A DNA stretch of 64,000 nt from Solanum dulcamara (taxonomy: Eukaryota > Streptophyta > Magnoliopsida > Solanales > Solanaceae): the NCBI RefSeq assembly GCF_947179165.1, contig NC_077248.1, positions 52,419,732 through 52,483,731 on the forward strand. The letters run 5' to 3'. The notes beneath the pieces were generated by a model. The model was not told where the DNA came from. It saw nothing but the letters and a program-made list of their open reading frames with translations, and did not search any database. The position numbers were made by a program, and so were the translations under genes. This document shows, one piece after another, positions 22,600 to 34,510 of this stretch. Positions within the stretch are counted from its first letter, which is position 1, and the number at the start of each line of letters is the position of its first letter.

Positions 22600-22850
22600 C
22601 TCTCTCCATTTGCTGTTACTAGCATATTTTTACTTTATGAGAGTCAATTTGATTATTATTTGAAATTAAATTAAATTAGATTAATTTAATATTTTAAATT
22701 TAGATATTAAAAAACTATACAAAAAATACTATATTGTGCAATCCTTCTCATATTAAAATGATGAAAAAATATATTAAATGTTTGTTAAAGTTCATGCAAT
22801 TTGTCACTCAAGAAGTAAAACATGGCAAGTAAAAGTGAACGGAGGGATCC
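22600..22850. mobile_element. Stowaway-like MITE (about 251 bp)
   Basis: TA dinucleotides flank both ends (22598-22599, 22851-22852). The left end reads CTCTCTCCATTTGCTGTTACT and the right end GTAAAAGTGAACGGAGGGATCC, which are imperfectly inverted (CTCC...CGGAGG). The interior is very AT-rich without reading frames. The match is to the general Stowaway end pattern, with mismatches, so the call is moderate. Confidence 0.55.
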
Positions 22851-22852
22851 TA

Positions 22853-23530
22853 AATATGTTTTGTAACTTAAATTTTAAAACAATCATAAATCAAATTATG
22901 TCAACTAGTACAGTCTATGACTTCTTTTCACCAAAGTAGCCTAATTATGTTTTCTAATAGAAAATTGTAAAACTTCCACCCTACTAACATAAAAATCACT
23001 ATTACCAAAAAATCCAACTTCCGATCGCTGTATAATATCATAATTATGTGATCATCGATAAAATTTATCTATTTAAAGTTGGTAGAACTATAGTTAAATC
23101 ACTACCCTAACTATTTCTCAAGATACTATGTATAGTGTCAAAGAAATTATGAAATAAACTTGTCAACTTTATGATTTAGTATACTATAGTACACCTACAG
23201 GTCGTTCTCCTCTGATCCTCAATTTCAAGAATCAAAATATTATATCTATAATCATCCATAGAGTCAGGGGCGTATGCAAGGAGTCACCGGGTTCACCTGA
23301 ACTCATAATTCCCTCCCGATATCATATATAGTAGTGTTATATTTTATAAAAATATTGAAATATAGATGTGTGAACCCACACTCGGAGTATCATATAATGC
23401 GATGAAAATTGGGTGCACCTCTCTAAGTGAGGTTCGAAATTTGAAATCTTATATTTATCTTGTTTTATTTTTCTTTCTAAAATTAGATAACACCTCTCTA
23501 AGTTGTTATTGGACGATTTTTTGGTATTTT
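22853..23530. other. AT-rich non-coding stretch
   Basis: I see no conserved coding region. A CAGGGGCGTATGCAAGGAG sequence near 23265 resembles ends of hAT-type or short repetitive elements in Solanaceae, but no inverted partner is visible nearby. The rest is unassigned. Confidence 0.4.
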
Positions 23531-23535
23531 AATAT

Positions 23536-23568
<33 letters not shown>
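23531..23568. repeat. TA/CATA microsatellite
   Basis: ATATATACATACATATATAT followed by further TA units. Simple-sequence repeat between unassigned DNA and the primer-site-like motif at 23612. Confidence 0.9.
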
Positions 23569-23611
23569 TGTTCACACCGCTTTACAAACTGCTATAAAAA
23601 CCTTTTTATAT

Positions 23612-23623
23612 TGGTATCAAAAC
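23612..23623 (+). other. tRNA-Met primer-site-like motif upstream of ORF A
   Basis: TGGTATCAAAAC matches the usual plant reverse-transcribing element primer site (TGGTATCAGAGC) at 10 of 12 bases. It lies 28 nt before the ORF A start codon. A chance match is possible, and no LTR end is clear upstream. If real, it would mark the A/B/C cluster as part of a retroelement or an endogenous pararetrovirus-like sequence. Confidence 0.35.
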
Positions 23624-23651
23624 AAAAAAAAAATTCGAATATACTTGATTA

Positions 23652-23957
23652 ATGAAAAGACATCCGTTTGCTCAACCAGTAAGATCAGGGTATTGGTAGC
23701 TATATAAAGAGCTAAAAATCAAACAAGAGTCTTTAAAAATACAAAAATCATTAGGTTTTTATTTAAAGATAGTAGAAAGAGCAGATTCATTAGATAGACT
23801 TCATAATCAAGGAGCTAAACAATGTGTGATAGATCCAGAAGTCATAAGCGCCATAAAGTGGGAATTACAAAGCATTGAGAGTGACATAGAGCATAGTAAT
23901 AGAAGGATAAAATTTCAAAGAGAGCAAGTTAAAAAAGTTTATGTTGCATTAGGATAA
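23652..23957 (+). CDS. ORF A: small charged protein, unidentified family
   Basis: ATG 23652 to TAA 23955-23957 gives 101 codons, with one internal TAG at 23697 after Tyr-Trp, probably a mutated Gln codon. It holds the motif LYKELKIKQESLKIQ, then FYLKIVERADSLDRLH and WELQSIESDIEHSNRRIKFQ. The composition (Lys, Glu, Ile, Leu with regular spacing) suggests helices and a coiled coil. There is no signal peptide or membrane segment. ORF B begins 5 nt after its stop and shares both an LYxEL-type N-terminal motif and an HSNRRIK-type C-terminal motif. I do not recognise the family. The long clean frame in an AT-rich region argues it is coding or was so recently. Confidence 0.55.
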
Positions 23958-23962
23958 AATTT

Positions 23963-23973
23963 ATGAAAAATCT
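23963..23973 (+). pseudogene. ORF B, first codons, cut by the solo LTR
   Basis: ATGAAAAAT opens ORF B at 23963, five bases after the ORF A stop. The solo LTR begins at 23974, and the bases AATCT before it match AATAT after it (36486-36490) with one mismatch, as a target-site duplication. The rest of ORF B is at 36486-36713, about 12.5 kb downstream. Confidence 0.6.
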
Positions 23974-26378
23974 TGTCACGCCCCGGGAGGGTACCTTAGA
24001 CGTGACCGGCACTTGAAAGCCATTTCTGACCGTCAAGCAAACCACCTAACTCAATCATTTCGTCATTCAGTCATATACGCTCAAAGGAAGGCTAAATTAT
24101 AACATGCTATTTACAATATGGGGGCCGAAGGCCAAACATGTTTAACTCAACAAAATAAGTATAATAGGACTCCTCAAAATAACAGTTCAACCTCCCCGCA
24201 CTCTAGTCTATGAAGCCTCTATCAAAGTCCAGGAGGTGCCAATGACATGCCCATGGCTACCAAGAAATCAAAGTAAAGGAAACTACAACAAAACTATACA
24301 ATAAAGTTCAACATCCTCCGGAAACTAGGAGGACTCACCAACTAGCTGGGAGTGTATGTGGATCTTCAACGGAGAGCCGGTTGATGATCTCTAGTACCTG
24401 TATCTGTATCATGAAATGATGCAGGCCAAATGGCGTCAGTACATGGAATGTACGAGTATGTAAAATGCTGGATGAAACAAACATCAAGGAAACATCAACA
24501 TCAACTCAGGGTCTCAACTCATACATACATGACAACTCACTCAAGTGTCCTAAGTCTAAAAAAGAATAGTTTAGACGGGACTAACTCACCACTCAACTCA
24601 ACTGACTTGGAGCACTATCAAGACCTAAATGGGAGTTTCTCTAATCCGACAACCATCACCTATGAGCCGGTGATAGTACAATAATTAGACGTTGTTGCCA
24701 CGTCCGTCCGTACCTTGCCAAGGCATGAACGCCTCCCTAATCATGGATACCATCAATTAGTCAAGTCCTATCATTTTAGGACAAATAAATGGAAAACATC
24801 TGACTTTAACTATTCGATCCCATGGGAAGCATCCGACTTTAACGGTTCCATACCCACCTACATTGGCGGGGTAGTTCCTGGGGTTTGAGTACGGACTATT
24901 ATCTCGCCCGCCTCGGTGTTCGATACTCCTCCCATGACTCTATGCTCATAAGACTCCCTCCAATCATCTCAAACAATCCCTCACGGCTAGTTTCATGTGG
25001 GACATTGCCAACTCATCAACTCTATTCTCATTTCAACTCAATTAAGTCATAATGGCAAGTTCCATTTAGGACCTCGTCCACTCGTCAATTCTATCCTCCA
25101 ATTAACTCAATCAAGCCTCATTTAGGTAAGCATTTATGATATCTCCTCAAGACTCATCATAACTCTATGACTTTAGCTCAACAACACAAGTAGAATAACA
25201 CATTTAAGGAAATTGACTTAAGCAACATAATCACATGGCTAAAGAGATCAACAAAACATAATAACAGGTCATCTCCATCAACTCATACTAACATGAAGGT
25301 TTTAGGAACTTCTTAGCTCAACAATATCAACACATATAGCATCAAATAAATAGGGGACAAAACTCATTCAAACCTAAAACATACAAAGAAACTCCATTTT
25401 TATGGACATCTAACCTCAAAGTAAGGGTAGGACACATGGGTGGACTCAACCCATATTTTGGATAGCCTTACATACCTTAGTGAAGACTTGAAGAAAACCT
25501 TGTGGTTGGGTCTTCAATGGAGAACTCAAACCTTGAAGCTCTTGGAACTCTTCTTGTTGGAGGAGGATTTGGAGAGGAAGAAGAAGAGAGAGAGAGAGAG
25601 AAGAACTCCTAGGGCTTTTTAGAGAGAGAGTGGTAGCTGAAAATATGATCTCAAAATAGTCTAGGGTGATACATATATAATTTGGGTAAGTTCCCAAATT
25701 GCCCCTTCTCAAAAGTTTTTAAAAATAGGCAAAAATTCACCTGGCGTGATAGTGGTGCATCGTGCCATTGCAGTGCCAGGCTGATTATGCCTAAAACCTG
25801 CATACCTCACAGTAGCGCGCCGCGCCAGAGACCAAACTACTGAGGTATGTTTCTGGCGCGATAGTGGCGCGTCGCACCCTTAAAGTGCCAAGGCCAATAT
25901 TTTCTGGGTTCTGGAAATTGGCTTGAAAAACCCTGCATACCTTTTAGTGGCGCGCCGTGCCAGAGCCCAAACTGCTGAGGCATGTTTCTGGCGCGATAGT
26001 GGCGCGTCACGCCACTACGGCGCCAAGCCCAGTTTTCCAGCAATTGCAACCTAGGCCTGAAAATCTCTACTGTGCTAGTTCATCTTAGGATCGTCATATC
26101 TTTCGACTCCGAACTCCAAAAATTACATTCTTGGTGGCGTTGGAAAGAAGACTCGACGACCTTTTATTTGATGGGTCGTGGGCCACCCAGATTGTCGTCT
26201 TTCAAAAGATAGGATCGTTAAAAGTCGACCCCTTATATGAACTCATCCTAAAACTTAGCCACGACGAATCTTTTGGACTTAGCTTGGTCCTAGGGGTCCT
26301 TCGTGATCCCACATCACCTCTAGCACTTCTCAATTTCTCAAGGACTCGTCTTATCTCCTGCAAATGCTCCACAATTAT
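23974..26378 (-). mobile_element. Solo LTR (E1/E2-type family), left part, split by E2
   Basis: It starts TGTCACGCCCCGGGAGGGTA and runs collinear with the E2 LTRs, with GC palindromes (25740-26040) and the conserved block (26086-26172). It breaks off at about 26375 near GCTCCACAAT, exactly where the right-hand piece 36414-36485 continues to the terminal GTGTTACA. With E2 removed, the LTR is whole and is flanked by AATCT/AATAT. It has no internal region of its own, so it is a solo LTR inserted in ORF B. Confidence 0.85.
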
Positions 26379-28825
26379 CATGCCCCGGGAGGGTACCCTA
26401 GGCGTGGCCGGCACTCGAAGGCCATTTCTGACCTCCGATTGAACCACCTGGTCCAGTCACACATTCATTCAATCACATTCTCTTAGCGGAAACTCAATTA
26501 ATGAAATACTATATACAATATGAGAGCCGAAGGCCAAACATTCATCAACTCTACAAACAAATATAATACGACTCCTCAAAATAACCGTTCAACCTCCCCA
26601 CACTCCAGTCCATGAAGCCTCTATCAAAGTCTAAAAGATGCCAATGACAGGTCCATAGCTACCAACAATCAAAATAAAGGAAATGACAACAAACTATACA
26701 AGAAAACTCAACATCCTCCAGAAACTAGGAGGACTCACCAACTAGCTGGGAGTGTATGTAGATCTTCAACGGAGCGTCGGTTGATGATCTCTAGTACCTG
26801 TCTCTACATCATGAAACGATGCAGGCCAGCTGGCGTTAGTACATGGAATGTACGAGTATGTAAAATGGCCGAATACAACGAACATCAAGGAAGAATCAGT
26901 CAACTCAGAATCTCAAATCATATATATATATATACAGGACAACTCACTCAAATGTCCAAAGTCTAAACAAGAACATGATTTAGACGGGACCAATCACATA
27001 TCATTCAAATCAGTCTGTCTCAGAGTACTATCAAGACCTATTTAGGAGTTTCTCTTATCCGACAACCATCACTTATGAGCCAGTGACAGTACAACAAGCC
27101 AACGTTGTTGCCACATCCGTTCATACTTTGCCAGGGCATGAACGAGTCAACCAATCATGGATCCAATCCAACCAAGTCCTATAATGTCAGGACAAACCTC
27201 TCAGGGAAGCATCCGACTTTAACGGTTCAATCCCCCCTACATTTGGTAACATAGGTATTGGGTTCGAGTATGGACTATACCTTTGCCCAATTCGATGCTC
27301 GATACTCCTCCCAAGACTCAATGCTCATAAAACTCCATCCAATCAACTCATATCGACAATTCTCATTACAACCTTGTCAACTCATAAACTCTATCACAAT
27401 CAAATCTCTTCCAATCGTACTATCCGATCAATCTCAATCATCTCTTCAAAAGAAATTTAAATGCACATTTATAGCAACATATAGATATAATCAATCATTA
27501 CCTCCATCCATTTGAGAAATCTTTGTGACTCATCACAACTTCAAGACTTAAATTCGACATTTTAAAATCGACAACATTTTTAGGAAAATAACATCCTTTA
27601 TCACAATCTAAATAATTAAAAAGGTCAATAAAACATATTTAACAATTCATCCTTATCAACTCATACTCACATAAAGGCCCATTTTAGGGACTTCTTAGCT
27701 CAACAACATCAATACATATAGAATCAAATAATTAGGGGACAAAACTCATTTAAACTTAAACCATACCAAGAAACTCTATTTTTATGAACATCTAACCTCA
27801 AAGCAAGAGTAGGGCACATGGGTGGACTCAACCCATGTTTTTGATAACCTTACATACCTTAGTGAAGATTTGAAGAAAACCTTGATGTTGGGTCTTCAAT
27901 GGAGGACTCAAATCTTAAAGCTCTTGGACAAACCTTTGTTGGAAATAGAGGAGAAGGAGAAGAAGAAGAAGAGATAGAGAGAGAGATTTCTAGGGCTTTT
28001 AGAGAGAGAATGCGGCCTGAAGAAATGGTCTAAAAATGTTCAAGGCTTGTGAATATATAATTTGGGACAATTCCCAAATTACCCTTCCTCCAAAATTCTG
28101 AAAAATAGGCCATAAACAACTTTGGCGCGATAGTGGCGCGTCGCGCCCTTACATCACCAAGGCCAATTACGCCTAAAAACCTGCACAACTTTTAGTGGCG
28201 CACCGTGCCAAGGACCAAACTACTAAGGCATGTTTCTAGCGCGATAGTGGCGCGTCGCGCCCTTATAGCGCCAAGGCCAAAGGTTCTGGGTTCTGGAATT
28301 TTGGCTTGAAAAACCCTACACACCACGCAGTGGCGCACCGCGCCAGGGACCAAACTACTGAGGCATGTTCCTGGCATGATAGTGGCACGTCGCTCCACTG
28401 CAGCGCCAAGCCCAGATTTCCAGTAGTTGAATCCTAGGCCTGAAATTCCTGCTGTGCTAGTCCATCTTAGGATCATCATATTTTTCGATTCCGAACTCCA
28501 AAATTTACATTCTTGGTAGAGTTGGAAAGAAGACTCGACGACCTTTAATTTGAGAGGTTATGGGGCACCGAAATTGTCATCTTTTAAAAGATAGGGTCAT
28601 TAGAAGTCGATCCCTTTTACGAACGCATCCTAAAGCTTAGCCACGATGGATCTTTTGGACTTAGCTTAGTCCTAGGGGTCTTTCGTGACCCCACATCACC
28701 TCTAACGCTGCTCAATTTCTCAAAGACTCATCTTACTCATGAAATTGCTTCACAATACCTGAGTTCAACCTTACATGTGTACAAGAAAGGTTCGAATCTT
28801 AGGAAAATTTTTGAAGGGTGTTACA
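26379..28825 (-). mobile_element. 3' LTR of gypsy element E2
   Basis: It ends at GTGTTACA (28825) beside the E2 polypurine tract. Its left edge, about 26376-26380, has lost the terminal TG bases present in the partner LTR, so no clean target duplication can be read. Sequence is nearly identical to the 5' LTR over long runs (for example 27500-27900 against 35080-35480), which indicates a fairly young insertion. It contains GC palindromes (28120-28420) and an inverted repeat AATTTGGGA/TCCCAAATT at 28059-28080 beside the TATA-like sequence. Confidence 0.85.
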
Positions 28826-28843
28826 TTATCTCCCCATTGGGAT

Positions 28844-28859
28844 CATTCATCCTCGAATG
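28844..28859 (-). repeat. Conserved inverted repeat near the E2 polypurine tract
   Basis: CATTCATCCTCGAATG differs from the E1 motif at one position. The adjoining plus-strand TTATCTCCCCATTGGG (28826-28841) is the polypurine tract read in reverse. Confidence 0.75.
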
Positions 28860-28944
28860 ACGAGAAACCAAAAATGCACTCAGGGTATAAATCACAGTCA
28901 AAATTTTAGTCATTCGACCAATCAAATTCTCAGACAAATACCAA

Positions 28945-31900
28945 TCAAAACTCAAAATGCACGAATGAATTCAAGTCAAGGAAATGGTCATTACCTTCAA
29001 CATTCTCCTCGATAGGCACGAATAGATGTGGATATTTAGATTTCATGGCTTCCTCCGCTTCCCATGTGGCTTCCTCAATAAGTTAGTTTCTCCACAGGAC
29101 TTTGACTGAGACGATCTCTTTATTCCTCAACTTGCGAATTTGGCGATCGAGAATTTGGACCGGGACCTCTTCATAAGACAAGCTATCCTTAATTCCAACG
29201 CTATCAATGAGGACTACCAACGAGGGATCACCCAAGTACTTCTTCAACATCGAAACGTGGAATACCGGATGAATAGAAGCTAGCTCCGAGGGTAACTCCA
29301 ACTCATAAGCAACACTCCCAATCCGCCTCAAAATTTGGTAAGGACCAATATATCGAGGACTAAGCTTCCCCTTCCTTCCAAACCTCATGACACCCTTCAT
29401 GGGTGACACTTTCAAATACACCCAATCATCCACCTCGAACTCTAAGTCTCTCCTCCTCACATCGGTGTAAGATTTTTGGCGGCTTTGGGCTGTCTTTAGC
29501 CTATCTTGAATAATTCTCACTTTCTCCATGGCTTGGTGAACAAGGTCAGGCCCAATAAACTCAGCGTCACCAACTTCAAACCACCCAATGGGAGATCTAC
29601 ACCTCCTTCCATACAAAGCTTCATAAGGAGCCATTTGAATGCTTGCATGATAGCTATTGTTGTATGCAAACTCTATGAGAGGTAAGTGATCATCCCAATT
29701 TCCCTTGAAGTCAAGCACACATGCCCTCAACATATCTTCCAATGTCTGGATGGTACGCTCTGCTTCGCCATCTGTCTGGGGATGGAAGGTTGTACTCAAG
29801 TTCACCTTCGAACCTAATCCCTTCTGAAAGGATTTCCAAAATTGGGAAGTGAATTGAGCTCCTCTGTCTGAGATGATAGACAAAGGGACCCCATGCAATC
29901 TGACGATCTCTCGAATGTACAACCTTGCATAATCTTCTGCGGTGTCAATAGTCTTAACCGCCAAGAAGTGAGCTGATTTCGTCATTCTATCTATAATTAC
30001 CCAAATCTAATCGTGCTGCTTTCGGGACTTCACCAGGCCTGTGATAAAGTCCATGTTGATCATCTCCCATTTCTATTTCGTAATTTCTATATTTTGAGCT
30101 AAACCACATGGCCTTTGATGCTCGACTTTCACCTGTTGGCAATTTGGGCACTTGGAAACGAATTCTGCAATATCTCTCTTCATCCCACTCCACCAATAAA
30201 TTTCCCTCAAGTCATGGTATATTTTTGTGGAGCCTGGATGAATAGAGTATCTGGAACTATGCGCTTCGGCCATAATCCTCTCTCGAACATCATCAAGATC
30301 AGGTACACACACTCTACTTTGGTACCTCAACACACCATCTCCCCCTTTGGTAAAAACCATCACCCCTTGTTTGTGAACAATTTCCTTCAACCGGAGAAGG
30401 ATGGGATCCTGATCTTATTTCTCCTTTACCTCTGCTACAAGTGAGGATGTAGCCCCATCTCGAATGTTTACTCCACCTTCATTGTTCTCTTTGAGTCAAA
30501 CTCCCAATAAGGCTAATTTATGTACCTCCTTCGCTAATTCCCTCCTTCCCTTCTCCACATGGGCAGTGCTACCCATGGACAACCTGCTAAGAGCACCAGC
30601 AACAACATTAGCTTTACCTAGATGGTAGAGGATGCTCATGTCGTAGTCTTTGAGTAGCTCGAGCCATTGCCTTTGCCTCAAGTTGAGTTCCTTCTGGCTG
30701 AAGACATATTGTAAGCTCTTGTGATCGGTGAATACGTCAACATGCACTCCATACAAGTAGTGGCGCATGATTTTAAGTGCAAACACTACAGCTGCCAGCT
30801 CAAGGTCATGAGTTGGGTAATTTCGCTCATGAACCTTAAGCTGTCTCGAAGCATAGGCTATCACCTTCCCTCTTTGCATCAACACACAACCCAAGCCAAT
30901 TTTGGATGCATCACAGTAGACCACAAAGCCCTCTGTTCCATCTGGAAATGCTAGAACAGGAGCAGTGGTTAGCTTGGCCTTTAATTTCTGGAAACTCTCC
31001 TCATAAGCATCGGACCATTGGAACTTAGCCTTCTTTTGAGTTAGCTTAGTCAATGGTGATGATATAGATGAGAATCCCTCTACAAACCTTCGATAATAGC
31101 CGGCCAAACCCAAGAAGCTTCTTATCTCCGTCGGGGATGTGAGTCTGGGCTAATTCTTCATCGCTTCAATTTTCTGAGTGTCAACCTGAATGTCATCTCC
31201 AGATACAATATGGCCTAAGAAGGCCACTGATGCAAGACAAAATTCACATTTAGAGAACTTCGCATACAATACCTGGTCTCTCAAGGTTTGTAAAATGACT
31301 CTAAGATGATAGGCGTGCTCCTCTTCATTCTTGGAGTAGACCAGAATATCATCTATGAATACAATCACAAACATATCAAGATACGGTTTAAACACCCGGT
31401 TCATGAGATCCATGAAAGCTGCGGGGGCATTTGTCAACCCAAAGGACATGACCAAAAATTCAAAGTGGCCATAATGAGTCCGAAAAGCAGTCTTCGGAAT
31501 ATCATATTCCCTCACCTTCAACTGATGGTAGCCGGATCTCAAGTCTATCTTTGAGAAACACGTGGTACCCTAAAGTTGATCAAATAAGTCATCTATTCTG
31601 GGGAGAGGGTATTTGTTCTTTACGGTAACTTTATTCAGCTGCCTGTAGTCAATACACATTCTAAGGGACTCATTCTTCTTTCGCACGAATAGGACCAGAC
31701 CACCCCATGGTGAGATACTCGGCCTAATGAATCCCTTATTTAACAGGTCCTTCAACTGCTCCTTCAACTCCTTCAACTCAGCTGGGGCCATTCTATATGG
31801 AGGAATTGAGATAGGCTGGGTATCAAGAAGAATATCAATCCCAATGTCAATCTCCCTATCAGGAGGGACTCCAGGAAGATCTTCAGGAAAGACATCCAGA

Positions 31901-33681
31901 AACTCATTGACAATCGGAACTGACTCAAGGGATGGAGACTCAATATTGTCATCTTTCACTCGAACAAGGTGATAAATGCACCCTTTTGAGATTAGCTTCC
32001 TGGCCCTAAGGTATGAAATAAACTTACCCTTAGGCGCAATAGGACTACCCTTCCACTCTAAGACAGCCTCATTCGGGAATTTAAACGTGACCAACTGAGT
32101 TCTACAATCAATAGAGGCATAATAGACATAGAGCCAGTCCATGCCATGGATCATATCAAAATCAACCATGTCTAACTCAACCAAGTCAGCCAAGGTATCT
32201 CTGTGATGAATTGACATAGTGCAATCTCTATAGACTTTCTCAGCTACGACAAAATCACCTACAGGGGTAGCTACGTAGAAAGGCTCACTAAGACATTCAG
32301 GGATTTTATTGAACTTACTAGCCACGTAAGGAGTTACAAAAGATAGGGTGGCACCCGGATCCATCAAAATATAACAGTCAAGAGAAGAGACTCGAATCAT
32401 ACCTGTCACGACATTTGGAGAGTTCTCTTAATTTGGGCGACTACCCATGGCATATATGCGGGTTGTACCTCCACTCATACCTAAAGTAGTGCCCCTCTGA
32501 TTACCCATAGCTGGCGGTGCGGTGGTAGAGAACTAGGCTCTATTCCCCCATGCTGGACACTCCTTCTGAAAATGGTCTATTTGGCCACATTTATAACAAC
32601 CAACCCTTCCCGCTCTGCATTCTCCCAAGTGGAGCCTACCACACTTGTCGCATGGTGGCTTCCCCCTTGAACCTTGACTTACACTGGCCTGGGATTGATA
32701 ACCCTGGGGTCTAAAATTCTGGCGACTCTGACCCGGCCGATCATACCTGTTCTACGGCATAGGTGCACTGGTGGTAGATGAGGCATAGTTGGAAGGCCTC
32801 TTCTAGAAGAAGGACCTGTTGCCCTTGTTTTGCCTCTATTCGCTCTCATGCCCCGCTGATCTTGCCTTCTTGCTCAAGTTCTCCTCTCTATCCTTTCTTT
32901 TCTCATCCTCTACCTGTTGAGCATACACCATCAATCTGGAAATATCCATGTCCGAGATCAACAATGTTGCTTTGCACTCCTTCTTCACATGCCTCCCTAA
33001 TCCGGAGACGAACTTCCTCATCTTTGACCTCACATCTGGGATCATTTCTGGAGAATACCTGGATAACTAGATGAACTTTAGGCTGTATTCCTTAACAGTC
33101 ATGCCTTCTTGTTTTAGATTTACAAATTCCTCCACTTTCGCTTCCCTCAATTCTCGGGGAAAGAAGTGGTCAAGAAAGGCTCCCTCAAATTCATCCCACC
33201 TAGCAGGTTCAGCATCCTCACCCCTACCTTGCTCCTATTGGTTATACCAGATGTTTGCCATATCCTTGAGTTGATAAGACACCAACTCAACCCCCTCAAT
33301 TTCCGTAGCATGCATAGCTTTCAGAATTTTCCACATCTCATCAATAAAGTTTTAGGGGTCTTCATCAACCTTAGAACCCATGAATGCTGGCGGATTCATC
33401 CTCAGGAAGTCTCTAATTCTAGTGGCAGCAGACGGCTCTTGGGAATTAGAGCTAAGTGTCGGCGAACTCTGGGTACCATTTCGGGCAGCCATTAGTTGCG
33501 TGAGCATTGCAATTGCCCTTCGAAACTCCGCCTCTAACATGGGGTCAGGTGGAGTTGCAGGCACTTGGGGTGCCTCCATATACCTCGTAGGTCGGCCTCT
33601 AGCCCTTGTCGGGCGTACCTCAGACTGAGGCATCTCTGCATTATCGGCATTCCTTTGGCTAGCAGTACATTTTGGAGGCAT
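28945..33681 (-). pseudogene. Gag-pol of E2: one frame of about 1,579 codons with point stops
   Basis: All segments share one frame from ATG 33681 to TGA 28947-28945. Order in protein sense: gag (MPPKCTASQRNADNAEM), capsid with IWYNQ, two zinc-knuckle regions (about 32660-32560, CYKCGQIDHFQKEC intact), protease with MDPGATLSF (about 32360), reverse transcriptase with [10 protein letters not shown] (about 31340-31370), RNase H (31110-30560), integrase zinc region (CPNCQQ intact), catalytic D-D-35-E (WVIIDR, SDRGAQF, EAERT), GPY module (29349-29341) and chromodomain-like tail (to about 29040). A dozen or so stops interrupt it, nearly all TAG or TAA where family members have Gln or Trp. No frameshift is evident. 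A complete source gene of the Tekay/Del type is inferred. Confidence 0.9.
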
Positions 33682-33880
33682 TATCTATAACGTATAAATG
33701 CACGAATTAGAAGGGAAGTTTCATAGAGTTTAACTCCATTGCATGGATTCAGAGTATGAAAGAAGTGAAATAATTCCTAATGTCTCATAGCCTACTGATT
33801 ATAAGTGTGGTGCACAACACACCCATAAGCAAGATTCTACTAGACACGGCTTTATAGACTCCCTAGGACACTTGAACTCT

Positions 33881-33894
33881 AGGCTCTGATACCA
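33881..33894 (-). other. Primer-binding site of E2 (initiator tRNA-Met)
   Basis: Read on the minus strand this is TGGTATCAGAGCCT, an exact match to the initiator tRNA-Met complement. It lies directly against the 5' LTR end ACAAACA (33895 onward). Confidence 0.9.
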
Positions 33895-34439
33895 TGTTTG
33901 TCACGCTCCAGGAGGGTACCCTAGGCGTGGCCGGCACTCGAAGGCCATTTCTGACCTCCAAGCGAACCACCTGGTCCAGTCACATATTCATTCAATCATA
34001 TTCTCTTAGCGGAAACTCAATTAATGAAATACTATTCACAATATGGGGGCCGAAGGCCAAACATTCATCAACTCAACAAACAAATATAATACGACTCCTC
34101 AAAATAACTGTTCAACCTCCCCACACTCCAGTCTATGAAGCCTCTATCAAAGTCTAAAAGGTATCAATGACAGGTCCATGGCTACCAACAATCAAAATAA
34201 AGGAAACGACAACAAACTATACAAGAAAACTCAACATCCTCCGGAAATTAGGAGGACTCACCAACTAGCTGGGAGTGTATGTGAATCTTCAACGGAGCGT
34301 CGGTTGATGATCTCTAGTACCTGTTTCTGCATCATGAAATGATGCAGGCCAACTGGCGTCAGTACATGGAATGTACGAGTATGTAAAATGGCAGAATACA
34401 ATGAACATCAAGGAAGAATCAGTCAACTCAGAATCTCAA

Positions 34440-34510
<71 letters not shown>

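Noticed and set aside
32778..33681. Plus-strand open frames opposite E2 gag
   Set aside because: They are antisense shadows of gag, caused by its codon bias; the minus-strand frame is conserved in E1 and E3.
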